Assembly (NCBI RefSeq): GCF_012911925.1
Contig: NZ_JAAXKY010000061.1
Span: 1-39,944 of the forward strand
Direction: 5' to 3'
Origin: Pseudonocardia xinjiangensis
Lineage (GTDB): Bacteria; Actinomycetota; Actinomycetes; Mycobacteriales; Pseudonocardiaceae
DNA: 39,944 nt
Below, in pieces: positions 38,908 to 39,944 of this stretch. Numbering within the stretch: position 1 is the stretch's first letter; each line of letters starts with the position of its first letter. Under the pieces are notes generated by a model. That model made no database searches. It saw only the letters and a list, made by a program, of their open reading frames with translations, and had not been told where the DNA came from. Both the position numbers and the translations under genes were made by a program.

Positions 38908-39944
38908 TCAGGCCAGCGTCCCGGCGCGGCGGCCGAACACCGCTCCCGAGGTCAGGCCGGTGCCGCCGGGGTAGTTGCCGCTGAACAGGCCACCGAGCAT
39001 CTCGCCGCAGACGAACAGGCCGGGCACGGGCACCCCGGCATCGTCCAGGACTCGGCCACAGGTGTCGGCGCGCAGGCCGCCGAAGGTGAACGTGATGCCG
39101 CACGTCACCGGGAACGCGTAGTACGGCGGCGTCTCCAGCGGGCTCGCCCAGTTGGACTTGGGGGGCTCGACCCGGGCCGCCCGCCCGTCCTTGACGGCGA
39201 GGTCGAGCGGGATGCCGCGGTCGATCCCGGCGTTGAACCCGTCCACCGTGCGGCGCAGTGCGGCCGGGTCCACGTCGATCCCGGCGGCCAGCTCCTCGAC
39301 CGTCTGCCCGACGACGACCGACACCCCGGGCATGTCGTACTCCTCGGTCCGCAGCCGGGACCGCGTGGTGGCGTCGAAGAGCTGAAAGGCGAGCCCGCCG
39401 GGCTGGGCGAGGATCCGGGCGCCGTACTCGGCGTAGGTGTAGTTGCGGAAGTCGGCGCCCTCGTCGAGGAAGCGCTCCCCGTCGCTGTTCACGACGATGC
39501 CGAGCGGGTAGCCGCCCCGGGTCAGCTGGTTGGTCAGCTTCCGGTTGCTCTCGTTGCCGGGGAACCAGGCGTCCCACGCCACGCTGTGGCAGGTGGTCCA
39601 GTCGCCGTGGGTGGCGGCGCCCGCGGTGATCGCGGCGATGAGCATGTCGCCGGTGTTGAGCGGGGTGCCCCGCACCTTGGCCCGTTCCCAGCCCGCGCCG
39701 AGGTGTTCCCGGCGCAGCCGCGGGTCGGCCTCGAACCCGCCGGCGGCCAGGACGACCGACCCGGCACGCACCGTGCCGCTCGCGCCCGCCGTGTCGGTCC
39801 ACGTGACGCCGCGGACCGCCCCGGCGTCGCGCACCAGGTCCCCGGCGCGCACGCCGTACCGGATCTCGACGCCGGCCTTCTCCGCCGCCTGCGTGTGCTG
39901 CTCGACGAGGCCCTTGCCCCCGCCCGTGCTCCCCAGCGCCAGCC
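38908..39944 (-). CDS. FAD-dependent dehydrogenase, fumarate-reductase/TcuA-like (5' end outside window)
   Basis: The frame is open to the right window edge, so the N-terminal FAD-binding motif is missing. At least 345 residues are seen. Recognisable parts are LALGSTGGGKGLVEQHTQAA (the segment after the active loop in tricarballylate and steroid dehydrogenase relatives), VVLAAGGFEADPRLRREHLG, and the C-terminal VTCGITFTFGGLRAD, LFVCGEMLGGLFSGNYPGGT and GLTSGAVFGRRAG. It should oxidise a C-C bond next to a carbonyl or carboxylate, or reduce the reverse. The exact substrate is open. It converges with the GMC pair and ends at the hairpin. Confidence 0.9.
   Translation of the reverse strand, partial: LALGSTGGGKGLVEQHTQAAEKAGVEIRYGVRAGDLVRDAGAVRGVTWTDTAGASGTVRAGSVVLAAGGFEADPRLRREHLGAGWERAKVRGTPLNTGDMLIAAITAGAATHGDWTTCHSVAWDAWFPGNESNRKLTNQLTRGGYPLGIVVNSDGERFLDEGADFRNYTYAEYGARILAQPGGLAFQLFDATTRSRLRTEEYDMPGVSVVVGQTVEELAAGIDVDPAALRRTVDGFNAGIDRGIPLDLAVKDGRAARVEPPKSNWASPLETPPYYAFPVTCGITFTFGGLRADTCGRVLDDAGVPVPGLFVCGEMLGGLFSGNYPGGTGLTSGAVFGRRAGTLA

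Overview
The window is about 40 kb of very GC-rich DNA. Genes are tightly packed, with many ATGA or GTGA start/stop overlaps and frequent GTG starts. The gene families (HisKA_3 kinases with NarL regulators, an F420-type luciferase-like oxidoreductase, a DUF1707 protein, DHA2 and MHS transporters) point to a soil actinomycete. Pseudonocardia or a relative is my best guess, from gene style only. I saw no rRNA, tRNA, CRISPR array, phage or transposase gene.

Layout. (1) 1-5956, forward: a signalling cassette with a histidine kinase cut by the window edge, a NarL-type response regulator, a second kinase-like protein and a 1085-residue membrane kinase with an extra C-terminal domain. The first two kinases have degenerate catalytic motifs; the third is complete. 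(2) 5957-8888: two small membrane proteins, then a PadR repressor divergent from a carotenoid oxygenase, with a clear PadR-type operator between them. (3) 8892-11795: a zinc alcohol dehydrogenase, a remnant of an NTF2-like gene, a VOC protein and a divergent AraC-type regulator. (4) 11898-19780, forward: an orphan family-5 solute-binding lipoprotein, then an operon with one dihydrolipoyl acyltransferase (E2), a sugar-isomerase-like TIM barrel and two E1 alpha/beta pairs. No E3 is present. It meets, tail to tail, a lipoprotein that resembles cyclohexadienyl dehydratase (PheC) more than a transport protein. (5) 20915-23861: a DHA2 efflux pump convergent with a TetR regulator, then a hemerythrin-like protein.

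(6) 24035-31498: a GntR/FCD regulator followed by an eight-gene catabolic cluster: SDR, MHS-family transporter, metallo-beta-lactamase-fold hydrolase, HIBADH-like dehydrogenase, GtHNL-like cupin, carboxymuconolactone decarboxylase (CMD), second HIBADH-like dehydrogenase and a double-CMD protein. Three near-identical sites, before gntR, the SDR gene and the transporter gene, make a convincing regulon. The substrate is unknown; the gene set suggests uptake and stepwise oxidation, hydrolysis and decarboxylation of a small, possibly aromatic or lactone-forming, acid. (7) 31567-39944: an aldo/keto reductase, a DUF1707 protein, a truncated acyl-CoA synthetase, an LLM oxidoreductase, two tandem GMC oxidoreductases each preceded by a related 57-58 bp inverted repeat, and an FAD-dependent dehydrogenase cut by the window end. 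A short intergenic repeat occurs near 31.6 kb and 38.86 kb, and a strong hairpin separates the last two convergent genes.
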